Origin: a virus
IMG/VR virus record: IMGVR_UViG_3300042876_000259
Location: 1-52,847 of that record
DNA length: 52,847 nucleotides
Reading direction: 5' to 3' (one strand)
Each line of letters opens with the position of its first letter. Positions within the stretch are counted from its first letter, which is position 1. A program made the position numbers and the translations under genes. Of the stretch, positions 1 through 8,534 are shown piece after piece. The notes beneath the pieces were generated by a model. That model was not told the DNA's origin, ran no database searches, and saw nothing but the letters and a program-made list of their open reading frames with translations.

Positions 1-141
1 GACTTTGTAATCTGTCCGTTGCTGCCCCCCGTGACCGCCCGAAGAGCAAAGAGAACCCGCGCCCGGTACGCCTCGTCGGTTTCCTTCTCAGCGCCGGTGT
101 TGGTGAGGGCGGTAACCGTTGCGGTGGTGCTCGCGCCGGCT
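1..141. repeat. Terminal redundancy, left copy (assembly circularisation overlap)
   Basis: Bases 1-141 match 52706-52847 (142 bases) except for one C missing from the CCC run near position 16-17. The right copy keeps the baseplate reading frame open and the left copy breaks it, so the left copy probably carries a one-base error. The overlap means the contig closes into a circle or comes from a circularly permuted, terminally redundant phage genome. It is not evidence for a physical terminal repeat, because read coverage cannot be seen here. Confidence 0.9.
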
Positions 142-602
142 ATCGGACTTATGAGATTCAGTGTGTCCCCCACCTGCAGGTTGCCAGCCGTCCCGGTCTC
201 CTCGGCGGTCATGCTAAGGGTAACCACGCCTGCGACGCTGGTTGCTGCGGCGTCCAGGTAGTAGCGCATCCCATTCGCGGCCCCGATGAACCCGGTGGTG
301 GAGGGAATGATGGTCCCCGTTGTCGCCGGGAGGGCGGCGGACAGCGCGGCAGCCTCGGCGGGCTTACGTGTTACGCTGACACCCGCGCCGATAAGGTCCA
401 AGTCCTCACCCGTAGCGGTCATGGCCAGGTTCTGGCGGGCCCTTTCAGCGGCGTACTTGTAGAGCCCCGTGCCCAGCATGGCTTCCACGACGGCGAGCAC
501 CCGCAAGAATGCTTGCTCGGCTACGGGGGCGGTCTGCCCCATGGCCGCTTCCAGTCGCGCGAGGTTCTGGTCGGATAGTTCCTGCGTGGTTGGGATGATC
601 AT
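1..602 (-). CDS. Baseplate wedge protein, Mu gp47 / gpJ-like, N-terminal part (gene split by window ends)
   Basis: ATG at 602-600 follows the gp46-like gene directly. The frame runs through NLARLEAAMGQTAPVAEQ, AERARQNLAMTATGEDLDLI, SVTRKPAEAA and TDEAYRARVLFALRAVTGGS, the conserved core of the baseplate J family (Mu gp47, P2 gpJ), which forms wedges around the spike. The gene continues at 52847 and stops at 52154. Joined across the overlap with the correct C count it gives 384 residues, a normal size for the family. In the window the frame is broken near base 17 by the missing C. Gene order gp45-gp46-gp47-gp48 matches Mu. Confidence 0.9.
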   Translation of the reverse strand, partial: MIIPTTQELSDQNLARLEAAMGQTAPVAEQAFLRVLAVVEAMLGTGLYKYAAERARQNLAMTATGEDLDLIGAGVSVTRKPAEAAALSAALPATTGTIIPSTTGFIGAANGMRYYLDAAATSVAGVVTLSMTAEETGTAGNLQVGDTLNLISPIAGASTTATVTALTNTGAEKETDEAYRARVLFALRAVTGGSNGQITK

Positions 603-604
603 CG

Positions 605-994
605 TTACACCACCTTGAGGTACGCCGGGTCAGCGGCTTGATAGATCCAGTTGCCACTCTCACGGGTGAGGGTCAGCGCCCGGCCGTAAGGTACCGCCAC
701 CGTTACCCGCAGCGTGTTGCCGTTAGGGTTGGTGACGTCGACCGTAGCGCCCGGTATCGCCCGCTCGGCAGCGTTGCGGATGTCGTTGAGCGCCTTACGG
801 TTGAGTGGCTGGTTGCAGGCGGCCTCGAAGTCGCTACCCATGGGCGCCTTGAGCATCCCGTTGCCGCACCACCCGGTCGAGGTGAAGAGGGCGAGGAGCG
901 CAGCATTTTCCAGTCCGTTGTCCATGAGCGGCTGGCCGCCCTGGAACTGCAGGTAGGAGCCATTTACGGTGAGTATCAGTTTGGGGTCACTCAT
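605..994 (-). CDS. Baseplate wedge protein, Mu gp46-like (T4 gp25-like)
   Basis: 129 residues, the usual length for the GP46 family, which initiates wedge assembly and contacts the sheath. Typical features are the N-terminal strand region (LILTVNGSYLQFQGG), the STGWCGNGML segment and a C-terminal part with AERAIPGATVDVTNPNGNTL resembling the acidic-lysozyme-like fold of T4 gp25. Its start overlaps the stop of the gp45-like gene by ATGA, and the gp47-like gene starts three bases after its stop, so the three are translationally coupled. The assignment rests on order and motifs. Confidence 0.85.
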   Translation of the reverse strand: MSDPKLILTVNGSYLQFQGGQPLMDNGLENAALLALFTSTGWCGNGMLKAPMGSDFEAACNQPLNRKALNDIRNAAERAIPGATVDVTNPNGNTLRVTVAVPYGRALTLTRESGNWIYQAADPAYLKVV

Positions 995-1476
995 GGTACG
1001 GGAACTCCTGTGCTACCGGACCCCGGCGTTACACCGGAATGCGCGTGGGTCATCAGGCTCACGCCGTTTGCTACGACGTCCCCCGTGACCACCACCGCTC
1101 CGGTGAAGGTGAACACGCCTTCTGGGCTCATCGTGAAACTGGCCGCCATATTGCCGACCCGCACCGTGCCGTCCGGCTCGAGAAGGATCTGGGCGGCTAC
1201 CGCGCCGTCCGCCACCGAGTAGATGCGCTTCGCCCCCGGGGCCAGTTCGGGCGCTACGCCGTCGTTGGTCGCAACAGCCACCTTGGTCCCTTCCCCGAGA
1301 GCCAAGGCCACCACCAGCGAGCCATCCGGTGGGTTGGACTCCTCTCCGGCCTGTCCTATAAGCTGGACGGACTGGACATCCGGAAAATCCGTAAACTGGA
1401 CATGCAGGAGGGTGGCAGTCACCCCGCCCTCAACGACTGTCTCCCGCCCCGTTACTGTCCCTGCGCTGAGGTCCAT
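991..1476 (-). CDS. Baseplate central spike, Mu gp45 / P2 gpV-like, with HxH tip motif
   Basis: 161 residues. The middle (AAQILLEPDGTVRVGNMA, SFTMSPEGVFTFTGAVVV) is the repetitive beta-helical part of a trimeric membrane-piercing spike. The C terminus carries THAH (His144, His146) followed by SGVTPGSGSTGVPVP, the arrangement by which P2 gpV and phi92 gp138 trimers coordinate an iron ion at the needle tip. The ATG lies 25 bases inside the end of the gp27-like hub gene. Iron binding is inferred from the motif. Confidence 0.87.
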   Translation of the reverse strand: MDLSAGTVTGRETVVEGGVTATLLHVQFTDFPDVQSVQLIGQAGEESNPPDGSLVVALALGEGTKVAVATNDGVAPELAPGAKRIYSVADGAVAAQILLEPDGTVRVGNMAASFTMSPEGVFTFTGAVVVTGDVVANGVSLMTHAHSGVTPGSGSTGVPVP

Positions 1477-2756
1477 ACTTCGCCTATATCCTTTCCGGTG
1501 TACGCTTGGGGCGGCACCAAACTGAGCGTTGCTTCACGGCTGTCATCCCACCGAAATTCAACAGCGCGGATGAGGAAGTCAAAACCCTGTGGAACGCCCA
1601 GCGTCGGGCTGATCACGGTGACGATGGTATTGGGGCGCCAGAGCTTTCCGTCAGGCCCATACCAGTCGGATACCGGGAACTCCTGCGTGAGCGCTTGGAC
1701 GAATTGTCTATTTTTTTTCCACTTGGCAGCATTGCGTATGTCACCAGGCGTGGTATCATCAGCGTGAAAGGTGATCCACCTCGAGCGCGGCACCGTATCG
1801 TCGGGTTCGATGACCACTGCCCTGTTACGGGTTGTGCTTCCGTTGGCGGAGTACGCGGGGCTTTTCCAGTCTAAAACCTTCCCGGTCTTACTGCTGCTCT
1901 TGGTGATGCACCGGTACTGGTTGTACCGCAAACGGCCGTCATAGCGCGCTTTCCACCCCACCGCAAACCGCCCCCCTTCCTGCACGGTCCCGATGCTTTT
2001 GGAGTCCACCGCTGCCCGCAGAAAAAGCATATCGCCCTGCGGCGTGCAGCTCACCAGGATGCCCCTTTGAGAAGCCAGCTTGGAGAGGAAGGCAAAGATG
2101 CTTTCCGTCTCGTTGGCGGTTACCTTCCCGAATGCCGGGCCGGGATCGCATTCCCACACCGCCTTGATGCCCAGCGGGGGAAGGAGCGCATTGGCCAGCT
2201 GCTTGAGAGTCACCCCGTTGAACTCATACGGGGGTTGCACGGTGCTGTCGATGGCGTCAGCGGTGAAGCTGAACCCATGCAGCCCTTTGGTCATACCATC
2301 AGTGGTCATCTCGGGCTCGACGGTGTACAAGCAGCCGCCCACGACGAGCTCGTTGCCCAGGTAGACCGCCGCGCGTGGGTAGCCATACGGCCGGGTGGCG
2401 TGATCCAGTTTGGGGAACTGCCCCGGTGTCCACGCTATCCGGGCGCTCCACCCATCCGCCCCCGTATCTATGGTGCGGACCACCCGGGCGGACATGACCG
2501 GAACGTGTATCCCGTCGATTATGACGGTCAGGTCATCGCGCTCTTTGCCCGTGAGGGTATCCAGCGGGCGGGCACCTGGGATGATAAGCTGCTTGCCGGC
2601 CTTGATCTTCCCGCTGGTAGGTAGGCCGGGATTGGCGGACCAGAGAAGGCTACCCTTTGACGGATCGCCGTAGACCTCGGACGCAACCTGCTCGAGCTCG
2701 CCGTCCTCGCCCTTGCGGTAGGTCGTGGTGACGCGCTGTCCGCCCCCGCGCCCCAT
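1452..2756 (-). CDS. Baseplate hub, Mu gpP / T4 gp27-like, with N-terminal LysM-like domain
   Basis: 434 residues. Residues about 10-62 (YRKGEDGELEQVASEVYG ... GKIKAGKQLIIPG) read as a LysM-like peptidoglycan-binding fold. The rest matches the gp27/gpD hub type: an early beta domain (DLTVIIDGIHVPVMSARVVR), a middle HGFSFTADAID region, and a late domain ending LIRAVEFRWDDSREATLSLV. The hub trimer joins tube to spike. Its ATG overlaps the stop of the gpN-like gene (TAATG). A GTG at codon 9 could be the real start. Mu gpP is somewhat shorter, consistent with an added LysM. Confidence 0.85.
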   Translation of the reverse strand: MGRGGGQRVTTTYRKGEDGELEQVASEVYGDPSKGSLLWSANPGLPTSGKIKAGKQLIIPGARPLDTLTGKERDDLTVIIDGIHVPVMSARVVRTIDTGADGWSARIAWTPGQFPKLDHATRPYGYPRAAVYLGNELVVGGCLYTVEPEMTTDGMTKGLHGFSFTADAIDSTVQPPYEFNGVTLKQLANALLPPLGIKAVWECDPGPAFGKVTANETESIFAFLSKLASQRGILVSCTPQGDMLFLRAAVDSKSIGTVQEGGRFAVGWKARYDGRLRYNQYRCITKSSSKTGKVLDWKSPAYSANGSTTRNRAVVIEPDDTVPRSRWITFHADDTTPGDIRNAAKWKKNRQFVQALTQEFPVSDWYGPDGKLWRPNTIVTVISPTLGVPQGFDFLIRAVEFRWDDSREATLSLVPPQAYTGKDIGEVWTSAQGQ

Positions 2757-3955
2757 TACAGGTACACCACTACCTGCCGCCCAGCGGGGAGCAGGAGAAT
2801 GTCATAGCCTTTAAGCTGGTTCGACTGGATGAACGTGTCGAGGTCAACCCCCTCGGTGATGGCTATCTCGATCGGCGCGCGGTCGCGCTCGAGAGTAAAC
2901 CGCTTGGCCGCCGCCAGGTCAAAGGACCGGCGCAAGAGCAGGTTGACCGCACTGGAAACCATGACCGCCGTTGCGGCGTAGGACTGGGACTGGCTGAAAT
3001 ACCGCTGCGCGAGGGGGGCGTCCACGTACGCGGCTTGCCCGGCGTCGAGGCCTGCGGTTACCGCGGCCAGCATGTTCTGCAGTGCGGCAATGGCGGTGTA
3101 CGCCTGCTCGCGGTTGGTAAGCACGCTGTCGTTGACGGACTCGACCGCCGCTACCAGGCAGGACGTCGCCGCCACCTCAGTCACCGCGAGCTCATTGCGC
3201 GAGCCACCGGACGGGAATAGCTGGCCGATCAGCCCCGAGTAGTACGACAGCCGGCTGGTAAGATCCTGGTTGGAGAGCGCCGGTGTGGTGACAAGCGCCT
3301 GCATCTGCCCTGCGAGGGACATAACGTCGGTAGTCGCGGACCCAAGAGCTTCCATGATCCCCCGCAGTTCGCTGCCGTTCTGGGCGTTGACCTCAGCAAG
3401 CTGCTGGCTTAGGGGGGCGAGCGTGTCATGCACCAGATCGGCCACACGTTGAAAGACGGTCCGGTACTCGACGGGTTTGTTGAGATCGACGTTGGCCACG
3501 TGGGCAGCCTGCACCGCCGAGAGGGTCGGGTCTGCGTTGACGTGAAGGGGCGCGTAGGGAAGCGGCCCGGACTCCAATGCCTCGACCCAATCCGAGGTGA
3601 AGACGGTTATGTGCCCAGACTCCACGGGCTGAATCGCCTGCGTGATAGTCAGCGGCTGCAGCCGCAGCACGCCCTCAACCGGGTGCTGAACTATCCAGGC
3701 GCCCCGCTCCTTACAGGCCAGAAAGAACTGGCGAGAGGTGAGATCATGGTCTGGTCCCTCAAAATGGAACGTGAGGGGGTACTTGTCCCCCCGAGAACCG
3801 AGATCCTGCACAACCGAACCATCTACTTTGGGGTAGGAGAAATTCCCCACGCTTTTGTCCAGCGTACGGTCGTTGCCAGCCCATGCCGCGGTGAAGCTAC
3901 GTCCGCTGGGGCTGGTAAACTCGATTGTTTCCTGTAGGCGGTTGAACCACGTCAC
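2756..3955 (-). CDS. Tail/DNA circularisation protein, Mu gpN-like
   Basis: Chosen start is GTG at 3955-3953, overlapping the tape-measure stop (GTGA), giving 399 residues that begin VTWFNRLQETIEFTSPSGRS. An upstream in-frame ATG exists but would lie well inside the tape-measure gene. The N-terminal 90 residues (FTAAWAGNDRTLDKSVGNFSY, DLGSRGDKYPLTFHFEGPDHD, ACKERGAWIVQHPVEGVL) match the DNA_circ_N family found in Mu gpN and many myophages. The family sits between tape measure and hub and is thought to be a tube-initiator component; the name circularisation protein is historical. The remainder is helical. Confidence 0.85.
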   Translation of the reverse strand: MTWFNRLQETIEFTSPSGRSFTAAWAGNDRTLDKSVGNFSYPKVDGSVVQDLGSRGDKYPLTFHFEGPDHDLTSRQFFLACKERGAWIVQHPVEGVLRLQPLTITQAIQPVESGHITVFTSDWVEALESGPLPYAPLHVNADPTLSAVQAAHVANVDLNKPVEYRTVFQRVADLVHDTLAPLSQQLAEVNAQNGSELRGIMEALGSATTDVMSLAGQMQALVTTPALSNQDLTSRLSYYSGLIGQLFPSGGSRNELAVTEVAATSCLVAAVESVNDSVLTNREQAYTAIAALQNMLAAVTAGLDAGQAAYVDAPLAQRYFSQSQSYAATAVMVSSAVNLLLRRSFDLAAAKRFTLERDRAPIEIAITEGVDLDTFIQSNQLKGYDILLLPAGRQVVVYL

Positions 3956-5793
3956 GGGTTGACTCCCAAGAGGTGCATGCTGATACTCGGGGCGCCGGAA
4001 GACGAGCCACCGCTTACCGTGGAGCCCGCGGGGGCGCCTAAGATGTTGAGCTGGCCCTGCCAAGTGCCGTTGGCCCGGGCTTGCGCCTCGGTAGCGTTGG
4101 GGGCCTCTTCACGCCACCATGGGTACTGCTGGCTGTCGCTGGCGCGCCCCAGCACCTGGCCGTTCTCGTCGGTGCGGAGCTTGGGGACGATCCCCGCCCA
4201 CTGGGCCAGCATGCTGATCGCGTTGTCGCGCCCGGTGATCAGTGAATACCCCGCCGAGATGGTAGAGAAGGCAGCGGCCAGCGTGGCAATGACAGGGAGC
4301 ACAGTGGCCGAGATGATGGCGGTGCCACCGAGGATACCGTCCATGAAGACGGCAAACCCGGCTTCTGCCAGCCCGATGAGCGCGGTGGCTGTCTTGAAAG
4401 CAAAGCCGAGAACCCGCATCGCACCCTTCCACATGAGTGCGCCGGCAGCCAGGTACGGAATCCAGAACATGAGGGGCTGGATGACAGCGCCCAGCTTTTC
4501 CACCAGCCATACGGTGCTTTTCAGTCCGCTGATAATCGGGTCCACGTTGAAATTCTGGATCGAAGCGGTAAGGGTATCCACACCCGACTTGCCTTTGACC
4601 GCAAAGGCGTCGAGTATCTTAAAGCCCGCCTCGAGCGCTGCGTTACCGAGCTTTTGGAAACTGGCTTTCCACGACGTATTGGCCGCATCCGCCATACGCT
4701 GGGTGAGGCCGTCCGCGGAACGGATTTTGTCCTCGTATTCCCCGATCGCCTTGAGTTCGCGCATCATCTTTATCTGGCCGGCCATACCGTATACCCCAAA
4801 GATGTTACGCAGGATCAAGTTACGGCGCTGCGGTTGTAACTTATCGACAACCTTGGTAAACTGCTTAAGGACAGCGGTGTATTTTTGGGGGGCACCGGTC
4901 TTTGGGTCATAGGGGAAAATGCCATTAGCGTTAAGCTCTTTTTGCATCTGCCCGGTACTCATAAATAAATTGAGCCACCCACGCTTGATAGCCGTGGCCG
5001 CCTCCGTGCCCTTGATACCGGCGTTACTTAGCGCAATGGTCAACGCCAACACTTCCTCTTGGCTGGCTTTTATCTCACCAGAAATGGGTGCAACTACCTG
5101 GAGGGTTTCAAACAGGTCCTTCATATCCCCCGTAGCTAGCAACGCGGACTTGGTAAGCTGATCATTCAGTTTCATGTGGTTCTTATACTGAATAGCTACG
5201 TTATCGTTTTTGAGACCAAAACCACCTAGAATGTCCGAGGACATCTTTGTAGCGTCCGCCAGCTTTTCCTGCGCGGCGGTGGCAAAGGCGGTCAGGTTGG
5301 GGAGGATCTTCATCGCCGCAGCACTGTTGTACCCGGCCTTGGCCAGTTCGTTGAGCGACATAGCCCCGTCCACGGCCGAGGACCGGGTGCCCAAAATGGC
5401 TGTACGAACGCCCTTGCTCTGCGTCGTTATCGCCTGACCGAACGCCGCAGACTTGGTATTCACCTCGTCAAAACGCGCAACGGCACCGGTCATCACGTCG
5501 CCAAACTCAAGGTAGTCCGTTCCTACCTTGGTCAGGCCGCCCGCGATCTGCCCGATACCACTACGGATGATGTTGGCCGCCAGGATACCCTTAACTACGG
5601 TGCCGAACTGGTACCCCCGCTTGGTGGCGTTACGCATGGAGGAAGACGCGCGGTCAGACGCTCGGCTTGCTCGGCCAAACGCATCCTCGGCTTGGTTTGC
5701 GTAACGACCGGCCGCGCGGCCCATCGCCTCGTAAACCTGAGAGACTTTATCTCTCCCGAGAAAATCTGTCCAAACCGCGTAAGCATTACCCAC
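3952..5793 (-). CDS. Tail tape measure protein
   Basis: 613 residues from GTG 5793-5791, which has GGAAGG upstream and overlaps the end of the frameshifted chaperone. The frame is open further upstream (to 5835) but those codons overlap the chaperone extension. The core GAVARFDEVNTKSAAF ... MSLNELAKAGYNSAAAM ... LADATKMSSDILGGFGL is the TP901/PhageMin tape-measure domain. Hydrophobic segments occur around the second half (PYLAAGALMWKGAMRVLGFA, ATVLPVIATLAAAFSTISAG), typical of the part released into the host membrane. The protein sets tail length; 613 residues would suit a tail near 90 nm by the usual rule of about 1.5 angstrom per residue. Confidence 0.9.
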   Translation of the reverse strand: MGNAYAVWTDFLGRDKVSQVYEAMGRAAGRYANQAEDAFGRASRASDRASSSMRNATKRGYQFGTVVKGILAANIIRSGIGQIAGGLTKVGTDYLEFGDVMTGAVARFDEVNTKSAAFGQAITTQSKGVRTAILGTRSSAVDGAMSLNELAKAGYNSAAAMKILPNLTAFATAAQEKLADATKMSSDILGGFGLKNDNVAIQYKNHMKLNDQLTKSALLATGDMKDLFETLQVVAPISGEIKASQEEVLALTIALSNAGIKGTEAATAIKRGWLNLFMSTGQMQKELNANGIFPYDPKTGAPQKYTAVLKQFTKVVDKLQPQRRNLILRNIFGVYGMAGQIKMMRELKAIGEYEDKIRSADGLTQRMADAANTSWKASFQKLGNAALEAGFKILDAFAVKGKSGVDTLTASIQNFNVDPIISGLKSTVWLVEKLGAVIQPLMFWIPYLAAGALMWKGAMRVLGFAFKTATALIGLAEAGFAVFMDGILGGTAIISATVLPVIATLAAAFSTISAGYSLITGRDNAISMLAQWAGIVPKLRTDENGQVLGRASDSQQYPWWREEAPNATEAQARANGTWQGQLNILGAPAGSTVSGGSSSGAPSISMHLLGVNP

Positions 5794-6405
5794 TCTGTGC
5801 CCTTCCTCTAGCCGCCTCGGCTTCTGTCTTGGCAATCAACCGGGACCAGCCGGCGTAATACTGCAATTCCGCGTAGCCCATGAGGCGGGGGTCCATACCC
5901 CGGTAGAATACAGACCCCGCCCAGTTGTGGACGTTGTTGAGGACCGTCAGGCCGTCATGCGCTACGCATTCAGAAAAAGGACTCCCAGGCTCTCCACGAT
6001 GTCGCGGTCCTTAACGCCCAGCTTGCCGATGCCTGCGGTGCCCAGACCGCACAGACAGCCCATGAGCGCGTAGATCTTCGCGTACCGCGCCTCGGGCGGC
6101 GTCTTGTCGGTCGCCAGCTTGGCGTCGGCGTTGACCTCCTTGTAGACCAGCGGGTCGCTGCCATCCAGGTTGTGGATCACCTGCATGCGGTTTTTCTCGT
6201 CGCGTTTGAGTTCGAGCTTGCCGGTGCGGAAGTGGTCACGCAGCCCGTCGAGGTTGGTTTCCATGGCGGCCAGCTGCAACGGCTCCGTCACCCGGCCAGG
6301 GTCTATGTCGTAATACTCCAAGAGCTCGCAGACCATGCCCTCGGCGGTTTCCTCGGAGAGGATGAAGATCTTATCGTCTTTCGGTTTAAGCGCGTACCTG
6401 CTCAT
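5786..6405 (-). CDS. Tail assembly chaperone, -1 frameshift fusion product (gpG-T type)
   Basis: Reading through codon TTT at 5976-5974 and slipping back one base opens a second frame (SECVAHDGLTVLNNVHNWAG ... YAELQYYAGWSRLIAK) that ends at TAA 5788-5786. The fusion is 206 residues: 144 from frame 0 and 62 from frame -1. The downstream part has the Trp/Tyr-rich character usual for the T part of tail chaperones, and it ends exactly where the tape measure begins. Programmed frameshifting at this gene is a near-universal rule in long-tailed phages. The exact slip codon is inferred. Confidence 0.75.
5962..6405 (-). CDS. Tail assembly chaperone, frame-0 product (Mu gp41-like)
   Basis: 147 residues, located between tail tube and tape measure, the fixed position of the G-type chaperone. 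The sequence is acidic and helical (EETAEGMVCELLEYYDIDPG, ETNLDGLRDHFRTGKLELKR) and resembles the Mu-type gp41 family. It presumably binds the tape measure and prevents premature tube polymerisation. The end of the gene carries a T5 run that serves as the frameshift site. Confidence 0.75.
   Translation of the reverse strand: MSRYALKPKDDKIFILSEETAEGMVCELLEYYDIDPGRVTEPLQLAAMETNLDGLRDHFRTGKLELKRDEKNRMQVIHNLDGSDPLVYKEVNADAKLATDKTPPEARYAKIYALMGCLCGLGTAGIGKLGVKDRDIVESLGVLFLNA
5974..5980 (-). promoter_or_regulatory. Putative -1 ribosomal frameshift site (C CTT TTT)
   Basis: On the minus strand the last frame-0 codons are GTC CTT TTT CTG AAT GCG TAG. The five Ts let the tRNA at TTT re-pair perfectly one base back, entering the frame of the 62-codon extension. 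The P-site CTT re-pairs imperfectly, so it is not a textbook X XXY YYZ heptamer. Confidence 0.6.
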
Positions 6406-6499
6406 ACTTTGCTCCTTGTGGTGGGGTTATGGTGGTCGGCCCCCGCCATCGTCCACCCCACCACAGAGCGGACAACGACGAGGGCCTTTCAGTGCGGGG

Positions 6500-6880
6500 C
6501 TAGCCTAAGAATGCGCTCCACTGCTTGCGCGGGAACAGCTTCATGGACACCCTGTTTTCCTCAGTCTCGCGGTGCTCGAGGTTGATCCACCCCGTGGTGC
6601 GGTAGACGTCCCCGGATGCGGTTTCGTAGCTCATCGGGAAATCCTCGAGCCTTTCGCTCAAGGCCTTGAGCTGGTCGAACTCGGCGCCGTTGCAGATAAT
6701 GGTGACGTTCTCCCTGACGGCGGCCCTGCGGGTCACCTTGCGGGAATTACCGCCGCTATGTACCACGGTGTCGTTCTCAAAAAGCCCTTCAACCTCGTTG
6801 AAGTTGGCATCCCCGGCGACGTTGTAGGTCACGCCGTCGAGGGTCAGTTTGCGTACAGAACCGGAAAGATCCTTTGCCAT
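6500..6880 (-). CDS. Tail tube protein, Mu gpM-like
   Basis: 126 residues, typical of Mu-type tail tube monomers, which stack as hexameric rings inside the sheath. Recognisable segments are SVRKLTLDGVTYNVAGDANF near the start, RAAVRENVTIICNGAEFDQL in the middle, and TGWINLEHRETEENRVSMKL near the end. It directly follows the sheath gene with a 15-base gap. Confidence 0.9.
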   Translation of the reverse strand: MAKDLSGSVRKLTLDGVTYNVAGDANFNEVEGLFENDTVVHSGGNSRKVTRRAAVRENVTIICNGAEFDQLKALSERLEDFPMSYETASGDVYRTTGWINLEHRETEENRVSMKLFPRKQWSAFLG

Positions 6881-6895
6881 TGATGGCGTCCCCCT

Positions 6896-8458
6896 TTAGT
6901 TGAGCAGTACAGCGAGACTCGTGTCGAATGCAACCTCGGTGTCGATGATGCCGCCCTCGCCCGAGAAGATGACGGACAGGTTGCAGTTGAAGCCGAGGCC
7001 GTCCGGGCGGACAGTTACCGCACCGGCTTCCTTGAGCTTGTTGATCGTGAAAGCCGCGTTGTGGATCCAAGCCTTGCGCTCGAACGCGTAGGCCAGCGCC
7101 ACGCCGTCATCCTTCACGCTGTCGATGTCGCGGGCTTTCTCGCGGTCGGTGGAATCCGTGACCGCAGCCGTGTCCGCCACGATGCTGATCCCCTGCCATT
7201 TCTCCTGCTCGAAGTTCATGCGGATGTTGTACAGGAGATTCTGGATGATGGCGATGTTACGCATCGAGCGGTAACCGTTGGAGTTGACCGGCGCATCGTC
7301 CGGGCGGTAGAAGGTGACCAGTGCCTGCAGGTAGACGGTGCCGGCCTGTACGCGGGTCGGGCTTACGCCGGAACGCATGGCGAGGTCGCGGGTGTCGTAA
7401 TCGCTCGTCCAGCGGTCGGAACGATCACCGGGGTTGACGCCGGAAAGCGCGATGCCCAGGTAACTCTGCGCGGCGCGCTTCTGGTTGATACGCGCCGCCT
7501 GCCCCATCGCCAGCGCGGCGATCTCGGACGGGTGGCTGTACGACCCCGGGACTGACACCACGCCGTTGGCGCGGTCCAGCTTTCTGTTGTCGGAGATGGT
7601 GACCAGGGCGTTGAGGCCCGCGCTACCCGCTGCGGTATCGCCGGTCAAGGCCCGGAAGGGGCGGCTTACCGTTTCGGCATAGAGCCCGGTAGCCTCGTTG
7701 CCCTCACCCACGTACGCGCTGATCGCGTCCAGCGTGGAGACGTCAAGACCGTATCCGTGTACCATGTCGGTGAAGTACATCTCGTTCGCGTCATCCCCGA
7801 CCCCCAGCCCGTCGAGAGCTGCGGAGATGCCCGGGACGCCCGCGCCCGCGCTCATGGCGGTAACAGTTACCGCTACACCGGACGGAAGCACCTGGCCGGC
7901 GCCGAGGTTGAACGCCAGGGTGATCGCGTTGCCCCACGGCCCTGCGCTCTTGGCGGTCAGGTTTACCTGCCCGGTGATCACGCCGTCGACAAGCGCGGAG
8001 ACCGGTAGGGTCTTGTCCGCGTTGACCGCTGTTGCGGCAGCGGTTGCGATCTGGGCTGCCGTGGCGCCCGTTGCCAGGTTTACCCTGACGAGCTGGCCCG
8101 CGATGTAGAGATACGCGGTACCGGCCTTGACGTTGGCACTGGCGGTGAAGTCGAGGCTGCCCGCGGCCTTTACGGACCCGCCGGCCTCAGCCTGTGGGAG
8201 AGCGTAGACCGGAACACCCTGCGTGCCGGCAAACGCAAAGAGCGCCAGACGGTGCAGCATGGAGCCGAACCCGTAACGGTTCCCGGCGTCCTCGGGACTG
8301 AGGATCAGCTGGGTCTCGTTCGCCGCGATGCCTACCTTGGCCGAGTCATAAGTCCCCACCACAAGGAACTTGCGGGGAAGATTGGTTGCCTCGGACGTGA
8401 ACTGAACGTTCCGAACGGACGCCCCTACCGCCGGGGCGATAGACGTGGAATTGAGCAT
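6896..8458 (-). CDS. Contractile tail sheath protein, Mu gpL-like
   Basis: 520 residues, close to Mu gpL. The N terminus (SVRNVQFTSEATNLPRKFLV) and the C terminus (GEGGIIDTEVAFDTSLAVLL) are the strand-exchange arms of sheath subunits. The central part includes the sheath core RALTGDTAAGSAGLNALVTI, NGVVSVPGSYSHPSEIAALA and RSMRNIAIIQNLLYNIRMNF. It contracts to drive the tube through the envelope. Its presence fixes the phage as a myovirus. Confidence 0.92.
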   Translation of the reverse strand: MLNSTSIAPAVGASVRNVQFTSEATNLPRKFLVVGTYDSAKVGIAANETQLILSPEDAGNRYGFGSMLHRLALFAFAGTQGVPVYALPQAEAGGSVKAAGSLDFTASANVKAGTAYLYIAGQLVRVNLATGATAAQIATAAATAVNADKTLPVSALVDGVITGQVNLTAKSAGPWGNAITLAFNLGAGQVLPSGVAVTVTAMSAGAGVPGISAALDGLGVGDDANEMYFTDMVHGYGLDVSTLDAISAYVGEGNEATGLYAETVSRPFRALTGDTAAGSAGLNALVTISDNRKLDRANGVVSVPGSYSHPSEIAALAMGQAARINQKRAAQSYLGIALSGVNPGDRSDRWTSDYDTRDLAMRSGVSPTRVQAGTVYLQALVTFYRPDDAPVNSNGYRSMRNIAIIQNLLYNIRMNFEQEKWQGISIVADTAAVTDSTDREKARDIDSVKDDGVALAYAFERKAWIHNAAFTINKLKEAGAVTVRPDGLGFNCNLSVIFSGEGGIIDTEVAFDTSLAVLLN

Positions 8459-8534
8459 GCGCGGTGCCCTCCTTTTATTGCGCGGAATAGTACAGCAACA
8501 AGGCTGTAACGTGCAAAAAATTAATGTTTAAGCT

